Part shown: positions 34,589 to 43,417 of the stretch, in pieces
Position numbering within the stretch: position 1 is the first letter of the stretch
Layout: the number at the start of each line of letters is the position of its first letter
Assembly (NCBI RefSeq): GCF_041679265.1
Contig: NZ_JBGFSM010000009.1
Location: 62,001-126,000, forward strand
DNA: 64,000 bases
Direction of reading: 5' to 3'
Source: Autumnicola sp041679265
GTDB lineage: Bacteria; Bacteroidota; Bacteroidia; Flavobacteriales; Flavobacteriaceae
Position numbers and translations under genes: made by a program
The notes under the pieces: generated by a model
Told to the model about the DNA's origin: nothing
Seen by the model: the letters and a program-made list of their open reading frames with translations, nothing else
Databases searched by the model: none

Positions 34589-34596
34589 TAATTTTG
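34589..34596 (+). promoter_or_regulatory. -7 promoter element for the lipoprotein gene
   Basis: TAATTTTG fits TAnnTTTG. The predicted transcript start near 34600 supports translation from the ATG at 34623, not from the in-frame ATG at 34584. Confidence 0.45.
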
Positions 34597-34622
34597 TATT
34601 TCATGATTTTAACCTGAAGGTG

Positions 34623-35210
34623 ATGAAGAACCTACCCCCCTTTCCTGCTTTTGTTATAATAGTTTTTACCGTTCTCTTAGCTTCCTGTGAAGCTAATAGG
34701 GATGAGCTGATGGAGGCTAATGCAAAAATGACCACAGCAAACCTTACCATTGCTAATACAGATCTTATAGGTACGTGGAACATGTATTCCATGACTTCTA
34801 TAGGACAAAATGTAGATTTTAACCAGGATGGAAATTACACCTATGATTTACTGGAAGAAACCAATTGCTTTGACGGGATGTATTTCACCTTTAAAGAAGG
34901 AGGAATAGTGAATACCTTGCAATCCAGACTTTATTTTACCTCAACAGGAGAATTTACCTGCCAAACCACGGGAAATTATGATGCCACTTACCAGGTAAGC
35001 GGAGATCAGCTCACCGTAAATTTTGATGTGGATGGAAGTAATTATACCGAAATTAAAACCATTGCCACTTATATGGAAAATGGAGAGAATTATCTTAAGG
35101 TTAGTCTTTTAAAAGAAGAGACTAATTCTGCAGTTTATGTTGCTAACGATCCTGGAACCACTGTTGCTTCAGGAATTAAGGAAATAGAGATAATATATAA
35201 AAAGGAATAG
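34623..35210 (+). CDS. Lipocalin-like secreted lipoprotein
   Basis: A 195-residue lipoprotein: signal peptide with lipobox VLLASC (cysteine about 21), then a beta-rich domain beginning LIGTWNMYSMT and containing FKEGGIVNTL, FTCQTTGNYDATYQVSGDQLTV and a YLKVSLLKEE strand. The G-T-W opening and strand pattern resemble the small lipocalin-like lipoproteins common in Flavobacteriia. Ligand and role are unknown. It is monocistronic with its own terminator (35248-35272). The start at 34623 directly precedes the signal peptide. Confidence 0.75.
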   Translation: MKNLPPFPAFVIIVFTVLLASCEANRDELMEANAKMTTANLTIANTDLIGTWNMYSMTSIGQNVDFNQDGNYTYDLLEETNCFDGMYFTFKEGGIVNTLQSRLYFTSTGEFTCQTTGNYDATYQVSGDQLTVNFDVDGSNYTEIKTIATYMENGENYLKVSLLKEETNSAVYVANDPGTTVASGIKEIEIIYKKE

Positions 35211-35247
35211 TAATTGATTTTTGTTTTTAGTGTTAGTTAGTTAAAAG

Positions 35248-35272
35248 CCCCGCGATTACCGTGGGGTTTTTT
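35248..35272 (+). terminator. Rho-independent terminator after the lipoprotein gene
   Basis: CCCCGCG pairs with CGTGGGG (one G-T pair), loop ATTAC, followed by six T residues. Confidence 0.85.
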
Positions 35273-35315
35273 GGTTCCTTTTCTTTAACTGCGGGAGCCC
35301 GGAACATTCAGGCTC

Positions 35316-36362
35316 TTATCCGGAATTCTGATTTTTTTCTTCCATGGGTTTTACATAGAGGTCTTCCACAAGAATAATGGCAATTAACATGATAGGAGTA
35401 GCCAAAATAATTCCCCATATTCCCGTAAAAATTGCCACAATTAATTGCGCCGTAATAATTAGGGCCGGGGGAATACTTATGAGGTGCTGTTGTACTTTGG
35501 GGGTAATAAGGTTGCTTTCCAGGAACTGTACCACAAGGTATAAAGCCACCACAATAAGGGCAGTCTGAGGGTCTTGTGAAAGTGCTACCAACACAGCGGG
35601 GATCATAGCTATTAAAGGTCCAAAATTGGGGATAAAGTTTAAAAATCCAGCGATAATGGAGAGGGCCAGCCACATAGGCACGCCAATAATTTTTAGGCCT
35701 ATGGCGGTAAGCACAAAAACCACGAACATTGCAAAAATTTTTCCGGTAAGCCATTGCTGCAAACCGTGGCCAAGGTGGCTTAGTACTTTATCTGCTTTCC
35801 CCCGGCCACTCGGTGGGACTAATTTTTTAATCCCTCTGGTGTATAAAAAGGGTGTCGCCGTGAGATATGCCCCTACTAGAAGAATCACATACAAATCTCC
35901 CAATAGCCCAAATGTGGTTTTAAAAAAAGTGGAAAAGACATTCATCATCTTACCGTCTCTGTTCTGTATGGAAATTCTTTCTGAAACTTCCTGGCCAAGC
36001 CAGCTGTCACTCAGGTAGCTCCGGGCATTTTGGAAGGTGGAGGGAAGTGATTTGCTAAGCTGGGAAAGCTGAGACTGGATTTCTGAACCAATTAGCCATA
36101 CAATACCTGCAATGATAAGGATGGTTCCTAAAACCGAGATAGTCATGGTAATTCCAGATTTCCAGCCGGTCTTCTTTTTAATGTATTCACTAATTCCTCT
36201 AAAAAATACCGCTATAAGGGTTCCGGCAAGTAAAAGAATAAGAACGCTGAAGGTAGCTTTAAAGAGTAGCAGCAAAACCGTAATAATGGCTAAAATGCCT
36301 CCTGTAATCCATACCTTTTGGACAAAGGAATATTCTTTTTCATGACGCGTTTCTTCTGTCAT
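35316..36362 (-). CDS. AI-2E family (PerM-type) membrane permease
   Basis: A 348-residue integral membrane protein of the AI-2E/PerM/TerC-like permease family. There are about eight hydrophobic segments, with the family motifs GVPMWLALSIIAGFLNFIPNFGPLIAMIPAV (about 229-259) and a C-terminal IWGIILATPIMLIAIILVEDLY. Proteins of this family export autoinducer-2 or act as Na+/H+ antiporters; the substrate here cannot be told. Single gene. The 36363-36707 gap upstream holds only a plus-strand TATCTTTG at 36507-36514 and a weak TACGG/CCGTA hairpin (about 36529-36554), with no gene. Confidence 0.88.
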   Translation of the reverse strand: MTEETRHEKEYSFVQKVWITGGILAIITVLLLLFKATFSVLILLLAGTLIAVFFRGISEYIKKKTGWKSGITMTISVLGTILIIAGIVWLIGSEIQSQLSQLSKSLPSTFQNARSYLSDSWLGQEVSERISIQNRDGKMMNVFSTFFKTTFGLLGDLYVILLVGAYLTATPFLYTRGIKKLVPPSGRGKADKVLSHLGHGLQQWLTGKIFAMFVVFVLTAIGLKIIGVPMWLALSIIAGFLNFIPNFGPLIAMIPAVLVALSQDPQTALIVVALYLVVQFLESNLITPKVQQHLISIPPALIITAQLIVAIFTGIWGIILATPIMLIAIILVEDLYVKPMEEKNQNSG

Positions 36363-36707
36363 CCCTGATATTTTTTGATTTTCAATTCGTGTATTTAAAA
36401 GGTACTAAAATTTGTTCTTTCTGCTGCTGCTGTTAACAAACTCTTGCACAAATCAAACTCTGAATCATTAAAAATCCTCCCGGCATAAGGTGAGATTTGC
36501 AATTCTTATCTTTGTTTTCCTGTAAGAGTTACGGCAGGCTTAATCTTACCGTAGAAGGGTATAGGAATATTCAACAAATGTATTTTTCTGAAGCTAAAAA
36601 ATTACATTTTAAACGCGCATCTGTTAAAACTTAAATACTTTCATTTGTCTATGGTCCAGTTTCTTGATCCCTGCAGTATAAGCTTACTATAGTTTTCTTA
36701 TAAGGAT

Positions 36708-39536
36708 CTAATGCGCTTCCAGCCAGTTTTGTCCCTCGCCCAGGTCCACTTCTAATGGCACTTCCATAATATAGGCGCTCTCCATTTCCGACTTTATCAT
36801 CTTTTTCACTTCTTCCAATTCGGGTTTATAAACATCAAAAACCAGTTCATCATGCACCTGTAGCAGCATTTTTGTTTTGTAATTACTGTTTTTGAGCTTT
36901 CGATGAATATTTATCATGGCAAGTTTTATAACATCGGCGGCACTGCCCTGTATGGGGGCGTTCACCGCATTTCTTTCTGCAGCGCCCCTTACCACGGCAT
37001 TCTGGGAATTGATGTCTTTTAAATACCTTCTCCTGCCTAAAATGGTTTGCACATAGCCGTTTTCCCTGGCATAGGCCACCTGTTCACTTATGTAATTGCT
37101 TAGCATTGGATAGGTTTTATAGTAGGTATCAATCAGCTCTTTGGATTCTGTTCTGGAAAGGCTGGTCTGGTTGCTTAACCCAAATGCAGAAACGCCGTAC
37201 ACGATACCAAAATTTACCGTTTTTGCATTGCTCCTTTGCTCGCGGGTAACTTCTTCAATAGGAACATTAAAAACCCTGGCAGCGGTAGAAGCGTGAATAT
37301 CTTCGCCTTCTCGGAAGGCTTTAATCATATTTTCTTCCTTGCTTAGCGCAGCGATTATCCTTAACTCAATCTGAGAATAATCGGCAGCGAGAAGGATATG
37401 CTCGTTGTCTCTTGGAACAAAAGCTTTTCTCACTTCACGACCGCGTTCGGTCCTTATGGGGATATTCTGAAGGTTGGGATTGTTGGAACTTAATCTTCCT
37501 GTAGCCGCAATGGTCTGTACATAATCTGTATGTACCCGGCCGGTGGTTTTTTCGATTTGCCCCGGAAGAGCATCTACATATGTATTTTTCAATTTAACAA
37601 GTCCGCGGTAATCCAGGACGCGCTGGATAATTTCATGGTCTTTGGCCAAAGCCGAAAGTACATCTTCACTCGTGGAATATTGCCCGGTTTTGGTCTTTTT
37701 AGGCTTTTTTACAAGCTGCATTTTTTCAAAAAGGATAATCCCAAGCTGTTTGGGAGAACCAATATTAAATTCTTCGCCGGCATCAGCATAAATCTTTTCC
37801 TCCAGTGCTGCAATATCTCTTTCTAATGCTTTGGAAAGGGAGCCAAGAAAATTTTCATCCAGCCTGATGCCTTCCAGTTCCATATCTGCCAGTACTCTTA
37901 CCAGCGGGATTTCAATATCATCAAAAAGTTTCCTGGTATTCGCATCGGTTAGTTCCTTTTCAAAAAACTGCTTTAGCTGAAGGGTAACATCTGCATCTTC
38001 CACGGCATATTCGCACTGTTTCTGCAACGGGATCTCCCGCAGGCTCTTCTGATTTTTACCTTTTTTGCCCACCAGTTCCAAAAGGGGCTGTGGGGAATAA
38101 TTGAGATAAGTTTCCGCCAGCACATCCATATTATGGCGCATATCGGGATTAATAAGGTAATGCGCAATCATGGTATCAAAAAGAGGGCCTTTTATTTCTA
38201 TGCCATATTTCGCCAGAACCTTTATATCGTATTTAAGGTTTTGCCCTGTTTTTTCTATATTTTCATCTTCAAAGAACGGCCGTAATTCTTCAAGAAGATT
38301 TTTTGTCTCATGTTGATCTTCAGGAAAAGCAAGATAGAAACCTTTACCGGTATCCCATGAAAAAGCAATCCCTATAAGGCAGGCTTCCAGCGGATTTTCA
38401 CTGTCGGTTTCCGTTTCAAAACATACACTTTTTTGCTTCATTAAATTCTGAAGAAAAAGCTTCTGGGCCATTCCTGTGGCTATAGACTGGTATACATGAG
38501 GCGTATTCTCCAGGGATTTTCTTCCTGTAGTAGTTTCAATTTTTTCAGCATTCCCGGTACCAAATAATGAAAATTGTCCCGCTCCCGCAGTTTGTGCATT
38601 CTGTTTTGCTGAAGGGGAATTGCTCACCTGCGTTTGGGGATGGTCTTCTTCCCCGCTGAATAATTTTATAAACTGGTCCTTCAGTCTTCTAAATTCCAGC
38701 TCATCAAAAATTTCCTGTACCTTTTCAGCATCAGGCATGGAAAGCTCGTAATCTTCAGCATGAAATTTTACGTCACAATCAGTGATAATTGCGGCCAGTT
38801 TCTTAGAAAGTATTCCCTGTTCTGCATGGGCGATCACTTTCTCTTTCATTTTACCTTTAAGCTTATCGGTTCCGGCCAGCAGGCCCTCCATACTGCCAAA
38901 TTGTTTCAGGAATTTCTTGGCCGTCTTATCTCCCACGCCGGGTAGCCCGGGAATATTATCTACGGCGTCGCCCATCATTCCCAGGTAATCTATTACCTGT
39001 TCCGGGCGTTCTACGGCAAAACGCTTCTGGACTTCGGGAATTCCCCAAATTTCGATCCCGTTGCCCATTCTTGCCGGGCGGTACATAAAGATGTTTTCTG
39101 TGACCAGTTGCGCAAAATCTTTATCGGGAGTTACCATAAATACCTTATAACCTTCTCCTTCAGCCTGTTTTGCCAGTGTTCCAATAATATCATCTGCTTC
39201 ACAACCTGGCAGTTCCACCACCGGGATATGCATTGCCTTTAGGATATCCTGAATAATGGGAATTCCCTGCATTATTGGCTCTGGAGTGGCATCGCGGTTT
39301 GCTTTATATTCGGTAAACATTTCGGTACGTACTGCACTGCCTTCCTTATCAAAACACACGGCAAGGTGATCTGGTTTTTCCCTTCTTATCACATCAAAAA
39401 GAGAATTCATAAAGCCCATAATGGCTGAAGTATTGAAGCCTTTGGAGTTAATCCTTGGATTTTTTATGAAAGCATAATATCCGCGAAAAATAAGTGCGTA
39501 GGCATCTACCAGAAATAATCGTTTTTGAGAAGACAT
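36708..39536 (-). CDS. polA: DNA polymerase I
   Basis: A 942-residue Pol I with all three domains. The 5'-nuclease (about 1-290) has FLVDAYALIFRGYYAF and GDAVDNIPGLPGVGDKTA; the 3'-5' exonuclease is at about 345-530; the polymerase (about 550-942) has DYSQIELRI (motif A), RSNAKTVNFGIVYG (O-helix) and VHDELVFDV (motif C). In the exonuclease the usual D-x-E pair reads FETETD, with Glu374 where the first catalytic Asp is expected; the later acidic residues (QNLKYD, VEDADVTLQL) are kept. Single gene with a -7 element at 39576-39583. Confidence 0.97.
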   Translation of the reverse strand: MSSQKRLFLVDAYALIFRGYYAFIKNPRINSKGFNTSAIMGFMNSLFDVIRREKPDHLAVCFDKEGSAVRTEMFTEYKANRDATPEPIMQGIPIIQDILKAMHIPVVELPGCEADDIIGTLAKQAEGEGYKVFMVTPDKDFAQLVTENIFMYRPARMGNGIEIWGIPEVQKRFAVERPEQVIDYLGMMGDAVDNIPGLPGVGDKTAKKFLKQFGSMEGLLAGTDKLKGKMKEKVIAHAEQGILSKKLAAIITDCDVKFHAEDYELSMPDAEKVQEIFDELEFRRLKDQFIKLFSGEEDHPQTQVSNSPSAKQNAQTAGAGQFSLFGTGNAEKIETTTGRKSLENTPHVYQSIATGMAQKLFLQNLMKQKSVCFETETDSENPLEACLIGIAFSWDTGKGFYLAFPEDQHETKNLLEELRPFFEDENIEKTGQNLKYDIKVLAKYGIEIKGPLFDTMIAHYLINPDMRHNMDVLAETYLNYSPQPLLELVGKKGKNQKSLREIPLQKQCEYAVEDADVTLQLKQFFEKELTDANTRKLFDDIEIPLVRVLADMELEGIRLDENFLGSLSKALERDIAALEEKIYADAGEEFNIGSPKQLGIILFEKMQLVKKPKKTKTGQYSTSEDVLSALAKDHEIIQRVLDYRGLVKLKNTYVDALPGQIEKTTGRVHTDYVQTIAATGRLSSNNPNLQNIPIRTERGREVRKAFVPRDNEHILLAADYSQIELRIIAALSKEENMIKAFREGEDIHASTAARVFNVPIEEVTREQRSNAKTVNFGIVYGVSAFGLSNQTSLSRTESKELIDTYYKTYPMLSNYISEQVAYARENGYVQTILGRRRYLKDINSQNAVVRGAAERNAVNAPIQGSAADVIKLAMINIHRKLKNSNYKTKMLLQVHDELVFDVYKPELEEVKKMIKSEMESAYIMEVPLEVDLGEGQNWLEAH

Positions 39537-39575
39537 ATAATTGGAAATGTTATTTTACTGAAAGTTTCAAAACTA

Positions 39576-39583
39576 CAAAGATA
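39576..39583 (-). promoter_or_regulatory. -7 promoter element for polA
   Basis: Minus-strand TATCTTTG, a strong TAnnTTTG match, predicts a leader of about 36 nt. The expected -33 position falls in the neighbouring terminator and has no TTTG. Confidence 0.5.
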
Positions 39584-39597
39584 ATCTTACTAAAAGA

Positions 39598-39624
39598 AAA
39601 GCCGTTCAATTTAGGAACGGCTTT
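39598..39624 (-). terminator. Rho-independent terminator after the sugar transporter gene
   Basis: A perfect 10-bp stem AAAGCCGTTC with GAACGGCTTT, 7-nt loop, followed on the minus strand by TTTTC and TTTTA, 9 bp after the transporter stop. Confidence 0.85.
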
Positions 39625-39632
39625 CATTTTAA

Positions 39633-40943
39633 TTAGATACTTACCTGCCGGCGTTTATTCCTGAACCCGTAATAAAAAATATAGGCATAGCAGCACATTA
39701 CCAGGATAAAAGCCACATTAAAGCTAAAGCTGTCTACTAAAAAACCATAGGCGGGCGGGATAATAGCTCCTCCCACAATCATGGTACACAATACTCCGGA
39801 ACCCTGGGGTTTATCGTCTCCCAAACCATCTAGCGCAAGGCTGAAAATGGTGGGAAACATTATAGAATTGAAAAGTCCTATGGCTATAATGGTCCACATA
39901 GCCACCAGGCCTACCGTAAAATTAGTAATGAGGAGCATCACTACCGCACAGGCAGCAAAGGTGCTTAATACCAGAGCGGGATTCATGATTTTGGTAAGGT
40001 AGGATCCTATAAACCTGCCAATCATTGCGCCGGTCCAGTAGAAAGTCACAAAAACTCCCACTACGGCCATACTGCTGGCCTGAGTAACACCTGTGGAAAG
40101 GATCCATTCCGCAATTGTGCTCATAAAAGGGGTGTTAATAATGATTTCACTAAGATTTAGGCTCAGGAAATAATTTACCATATAACTGCCCAAAGCAACC
40201 TCTGCTCCAACATAAAAAAATAGGCCAATCGCGCCCAGGATAAGGTTTTTGTTCTTCAGTACTTTTCCATAATCATTGGAAGCGGCGGTATCTCCAATTT
40301 TTGGCAGTTTTACAAACGCAAAAATAACAGCGATTATGGCAATAAAAATGGCGATGCCTACAAAAGGTACCTGTACTGCGGCTGCTTCAGAAATATAATA
40401 TTGCTTTTGCTCTGTGGCATTCATAGACGCAATTTCTTGTGAAGTCATTACTTTATCGCTAAGGATAAAAAGGGCACCAATTGCCGGAGCAATAGCCGTT
40501 CCCAGGGAATTAAATGCTTGCGAAAGGTTAAGCCGGCTGGAGGCAGAACTTTCCGGACCCAGGATGGTTACATAGGGGTTGGCGGCCACCTGCAGGATAG
40601 TAATCCCGCCAGCCAAAATAAAATAACCAAGCATGAATACTCCAAAGATCCTGTAAGAGGCTGCGGGATAAAATAAAAGGCAACCGGCGGCCATAGTACT
40701 TAATCCTAATATAATTCCTTTTTTATATCCAATTTTAGAGAGGATATATCCTGCAGGAATAGAGAGTAAAAAATATGCCCCGAAAAAGGCAAATTGCACC
40801 ATCCCCGCCTGGAAGTAACTCAGGGTGAAAACTTCCCGTAACCTTGGAATAAGGGAATCTACCAATACGGTAATGAAACCCCAGAGAAAGAATAAAACAG
40901 TTAAAAAGATAAATGCCGTACGATAGGATTTTTGCTGATTCAT
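39633..40943 (-). CDS. Sugar MFS transporter (FucP/NagP-like)
   Basis: A 436-residue, 12-segment major facilitator protein of the fucose/glucose/GlcNAc:H+ symporter group. Features are FFLWGFITVLVDSLIPRLRE at the first segment, AGYILSKIGYKKGI in the loop between segments 2 and 3, GGITILQVAANPYVTILGPE, and SRLNLSQAFNSLGTAIAP. It starts 17 bp after the stop of the glycosylasparaginase gene on the same strand, so they form an operon; uptake of N-acetylglucosamine or a related sugar from glycoprotein degradation is a reasonable inference. A terminator follows. Confidence 0.88.
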   Translation of the reverse strand: MNQQKSYRTAFIFLTVLFFLWGFITVLVDSLIPRLREVFTLSYFQAGMVQFAFFGAYFLLSIPAGYILSKIGYKKGIILGLSTMAAGCLLFYPAASYRIFGVFMLGYFILAGGITILQVAANPYVTILGPESSASSRLNLSQAFNSLGTAIAPAIGALFILSDKVMTSQEIASMNATEQKQYYISEAAAVQVPFVGIAIFIAIIAVIFAFVKLPKIGDTAASNDYGKVLKNKNLILGAIGLFFYVGAEVALGSYMVNYFLSLNLSEIIINTPFMSTIAEWILSTGVTQASSMAVVGVFVTFYWTGAMIGRFIGSYLTKIMNPALVLSTFAACAVVMLLITNFTVGLVAMWTIIAIGLFNSIMFPTIFSLALDGLGDDKPQGSGVLCTMIVGGAIIPPAYGFLVDSFSFNVAFILVMCCYAYIFYYGFRNKRRQVSI

Positions 40944-40960
40944 TTTGAAATGCTTCGTGT

Positions 40961-41932
40961 TTAGATATAAAATTTACTTAGATTATTTGAAGTTTCCCGG
41001 TTTTGGTATAGGGCATAAGAAAAGCCCTGGTGGAGACAGTAGGAACCCACCTCACCATTTTTATTTAAAGCTACAAAAGCTACCTGAAAATCCTGGTAAT
41101 TTGGATTTTGTTTTACAATCCGCTTTACGGCAGTTTCGCAGGCTTCCTGGGGAGATTTCCCCTGTCTCATTAATTCCACAATTAAAAAACTGCCCACGCT
41201 TTTCATTACCGCTTCTCCCATGCCCGTAGCCACAGCGCCGCCAATTTCATTATCCAGAAAAAGTCCTGCGCCAATTATGGGAGAATCCCCCACACGCCCA
41301 TTCATTTTATAAGACAGCCCAGAAGTGGTGCATGCTCCTGCAATATCTCCTTTTTCATCTATGCACAGCATTCCAATAGTATCATGATTTTCGATATTAA
41401 TGATTGGCTTGTAATTTTTATGCTGCAGCCATTTCTTCCATTCTTTTTCAGATTCTTCGGTTAAAAGGTTAACCTTTTCAAAACCGTTTTCTAAAGCAAA
41501 TTGTAAGGCACCTTCCCCGGCAAGCATTACATGCGGGGTTTCTTCCATTACTTTTCGGGCTACAGAAACAGGATGAGCGATGTGTTTTAGGTAAACTACC
41601 GAACCTGCGTTGCCTTCCGGAGACATAATACAGGCGTCCAGGGTTACATGGCCATCTCTGTCTGGAGCTCCGCCATTGCCTACCGTTGTGTTTTTTAGAT
41701 TTGCCTCTTCCACCCGCACACCCTCTTCTACAGCATCAAGGGCATTTATCCCCCGGGATAGCATTTCTCCTGCTTTTTTAGTGGCATTTTGAAAATTCCA
41801 TGTGGCAACACATATGGGGGTATTTTTCATCATGGAAAAAGAGTTTAGGGAAGCAAAGTTTAAAGTTGAAGGAGTGGCGGCCAATGAGGCACCTGCCATT
41901 CCTGTATTTTTAATAAAATCTCTTCTTTTCAT
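40961..41932 (-). CDS. Glycosylasparaginase (N4-(beta-N-acetylglucosaminyl)-L-asparaginase)
   Basis: A 323-residue N-terminal-nucleophile hydrolase. A Tat-type signal (KRRDFIKNTGMAGASLAAT) predicts export. Autocleavage creates the catalytic threonine, Thr185 in NHDTIGM, and GRVGDSPIIGAGLF forms the substrate pocket, both as in aspartylglucosaminidases. The enzyme splits GlcNAc-Asn from degraded N-glycoproteins. The next gene is a sugar transporter, which fits use of the released amino sugar. The start with the twin-arginine motif at residues 3-4 is convincing. Confidence 0.9.
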   Translation of the reverse strand: MKRRDFIKNTGMAGASLAATPSTLNFASLNSFSMMKNTPICVATWNFQNATKKAGEMLSRGINALDAVEEGVRVEEANLKNTTVGNGGAPDRDGHVTLDACIMSPEGNAGSVVYLKHIAHPVSVARKVMEETPHVMLAGEGALQFALENGFEKVNLLTEESEKEWKKWLQHKNYKPIINIENHDTIGMLCIDEKGDIAGACTTSGLSYKMNGRVGDSPIIGAGLFLDNEIGGAVATGMGEAVMKSVGSFLIVELMRQGKSPQEACETAVKRIVKQNPNYQDFQVAFVALNKNGEVGSYCLHQGFSYALYQNRETSNNLSKFYI

Positions 41933-42044
41933 CAGGCGGGCGAACGTGATTTTAAGCGGGCGAGAAGTTAGGCTTTCGGCTCCAATTATACAAGAATAAT
42001 TCAGCTTTAAGAAAAGATGGCCAGCATAAAAATTGCTTATCTCG

Positions 42045-42067
42045 TTATCAGATTAAAAATCAGATAA
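42045..42067. promoter_or_regulatory. Near-perfect 23-bp palindrome ahead of the phosphoesterase promoter
   Basis: TTATC-A-GATT-AAA-AATC-A-GATAA reads as nested inverted repeats (TTATC/GATAA and GATT/AATC). It touches the -33 TTTG of the promoter at 42068-42101, a usual operator position, in the gap between divergent genes. Confidence 0.45.
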
Positions 42068-42101
42068 TTTGCCAGGGTGGCATCCTTAAGATTTATCTTT
42101 G
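42068..42101 (+). promoter_or_regulatory. Promoter for the metallophosphoesterase gene
   Basis: TTTG at 42068-42071 and TATCTTTG at 42094-42101 with 22 bp between them; the -7 element is a perfect match and the spacing is slightly long. The ATG is at 42120. Confidence 0.6.
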
Positions 42102-42119
42102 CCGAAAATTTAAAAGTTC

Positions 42120-43343
42120 ATGCGCTGGATTATTTTTGTGGTTGCTTATGTGCTGCTGGATGTTTATGCTTACCAGGTATTCAGGACCATTAGCCGATAT
42201 TCGTGGGTTTATTATATTTATTTGTTCCTGTCACTGGCTGTTCTGGCCAATATTATCTATCAGTTTAATACCGGTAATGGAGAAGGCTGGGCCGGGGCAA
42301 AATCTTATGCCATAGGTTTTTTTCTGGTGTTCTTTTTACCCAAACTCGTCTTCTTCATATTTATGTTTGGGGAAGATTTAGTAAGACTGGTAATAGGGAC
42401 TGGTAAAAAAATAGCAAATACGGGCAGTGACTTCCACCTTCCGTCGAGAAGAAAATTTATTAGTCAGGTGGCGCTGGGGCTGGCTGCTGTTCCCTTTGCT
42501 TCTGTTCTCTACGGCATGTATAAAGGGCGCTATAATTTTAGGGTGCTGAAGCATACACTATATTTTGAAGATTTGCCCCCTGCTTTTGACGGGTATAAGA
42601 TTAGCCAGATTAGCGATATTCACAGCGGCAGTTTTGATAATCATGAAAAGATACAATACGGTGTAAACCTGTTGAAAGAGCAGCAGAGCGATGTTATCTT
42701 TTTTACCGGCGATCTAGTAAATAATAAAGCTTCTGAAATGGAAGGTTGGAAGAAGTTGTTTTCTTCCATAAATGCACCGGACGGTGTTTTTTCTATTCTG
42801 GGAAATCATGATTATGGAGATTATATTGAATGGGAAAGTGCTGCCGCTAAAGAAGCCAATCTGGACAGGTTGAAGAACATTCATGCGGAGATGGGCTGGG
42901 ATTTGTTGCTTAACGAGCATCGCTTTTTGGAAAGAAGTGGTGAAAAAATCGCCCTGGTTGGCGTGGAAAACTGGGGAGCCGGGGGATTTAAAAAGAAAGG
43001 TGATCTTGATAAGGCGGGAGCGGGATTAAGTTCCAAAGAATTTAAAATTCTGCTAAGCCACGATCCTTCTCATTGGGAAGAAAAAGTGAGGTATGATGAC
43101 AAACATTACCAGCTTACCCTAAGCGGCCACACCCATGGGATGCAGTTTGGAATAGAAATTCCAGGCTGGATTAAATGGAGCCCAATCCAGTACAGGTATA
43201 AACACTGGGCAGGAGTTTACGAAGAACTGGGCAGGGCCATTAACGTAAATCGCGGTTTTGGGTTTTTAGCTTACCCGGGCCGTGTGGGAATCTGGCCTGA
43301 GATAACTGTGATTGAGCTAAAAAAAGGCCCTAAACCTGCATAG
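42120..43343 (+). CDS. Membrane-anchored metallophosphoesterase
   Basis: A 407-residue protein. The N-terminal membrane part has about three segments (1-20, 33-50, 63-87), and a twin-arginine-like RRKFISQVALGLAAVPFASVLYG segment (about 110-132) precedes the catalytic domain. Calcineurin-type metal motifs follow in order: ISDIHSGSF (D-x-H), FTGDLVN (GD), LGNHDYGD (GNHD), LLSHDPSHW and LSGHTHGMQFG (GHTH). The arrangement resembles YaeI/YkuE-type phosphodiesterases acting on lipid-linked substrates at the membrane. The exact substrate is unknown. A thioredoxin-fold gene follows 74 bp later. Confidence 0.9.
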   Translation: MRWIIFVVAYVLLDVYAYQVFRTISRYSWVYYIYLFLSLAVLANIIYQFNTGNGEGWAGAKSYAIGFFLVFFLPKLVFFIFMFGEDLVRLVIGTGKKIANTGSDFHLPSRRKFISQVALGLAAVPFASVLYGMYKGRYNFRVLKHTLYFEDLPPAFDGYKISQISDIHSGSFDNHEKIQYGVNLLKEQQSDVIFFTGDLVNNKASEMEGWKKLFSSINAPDGVFSILGNHDYGDYIEWESAAAKEANLDRLKNIHAEMGWDLLLNEHRFLERSGEKIALVGVENWGAGGFKKKGDLDKAGAGLSSKEFKILLSHDPSHWEEKVRYDDKHYQLTLSGHTHGMQFGIEIPGWIKWSPIQYRYKHWAGVYEELGRAINVNRGFGFLAYPGRVGIWPEITVIELKKGPKPA

Positions 43344-43417
43344 TAAAGGGAAATTATTATATTTGATTTAAGTAAGAAATTCAGGTTAATTAGCCTGTTT
43401 TTATAAAAGCGCGTTAT

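Noticed and set aside
36363..36707. Possible small RNA downstream of TATCTTTG at 36507-36514
   Set aside because: There is no -33 TTTG, no terminator, and only a weak 5-bp hairpin.
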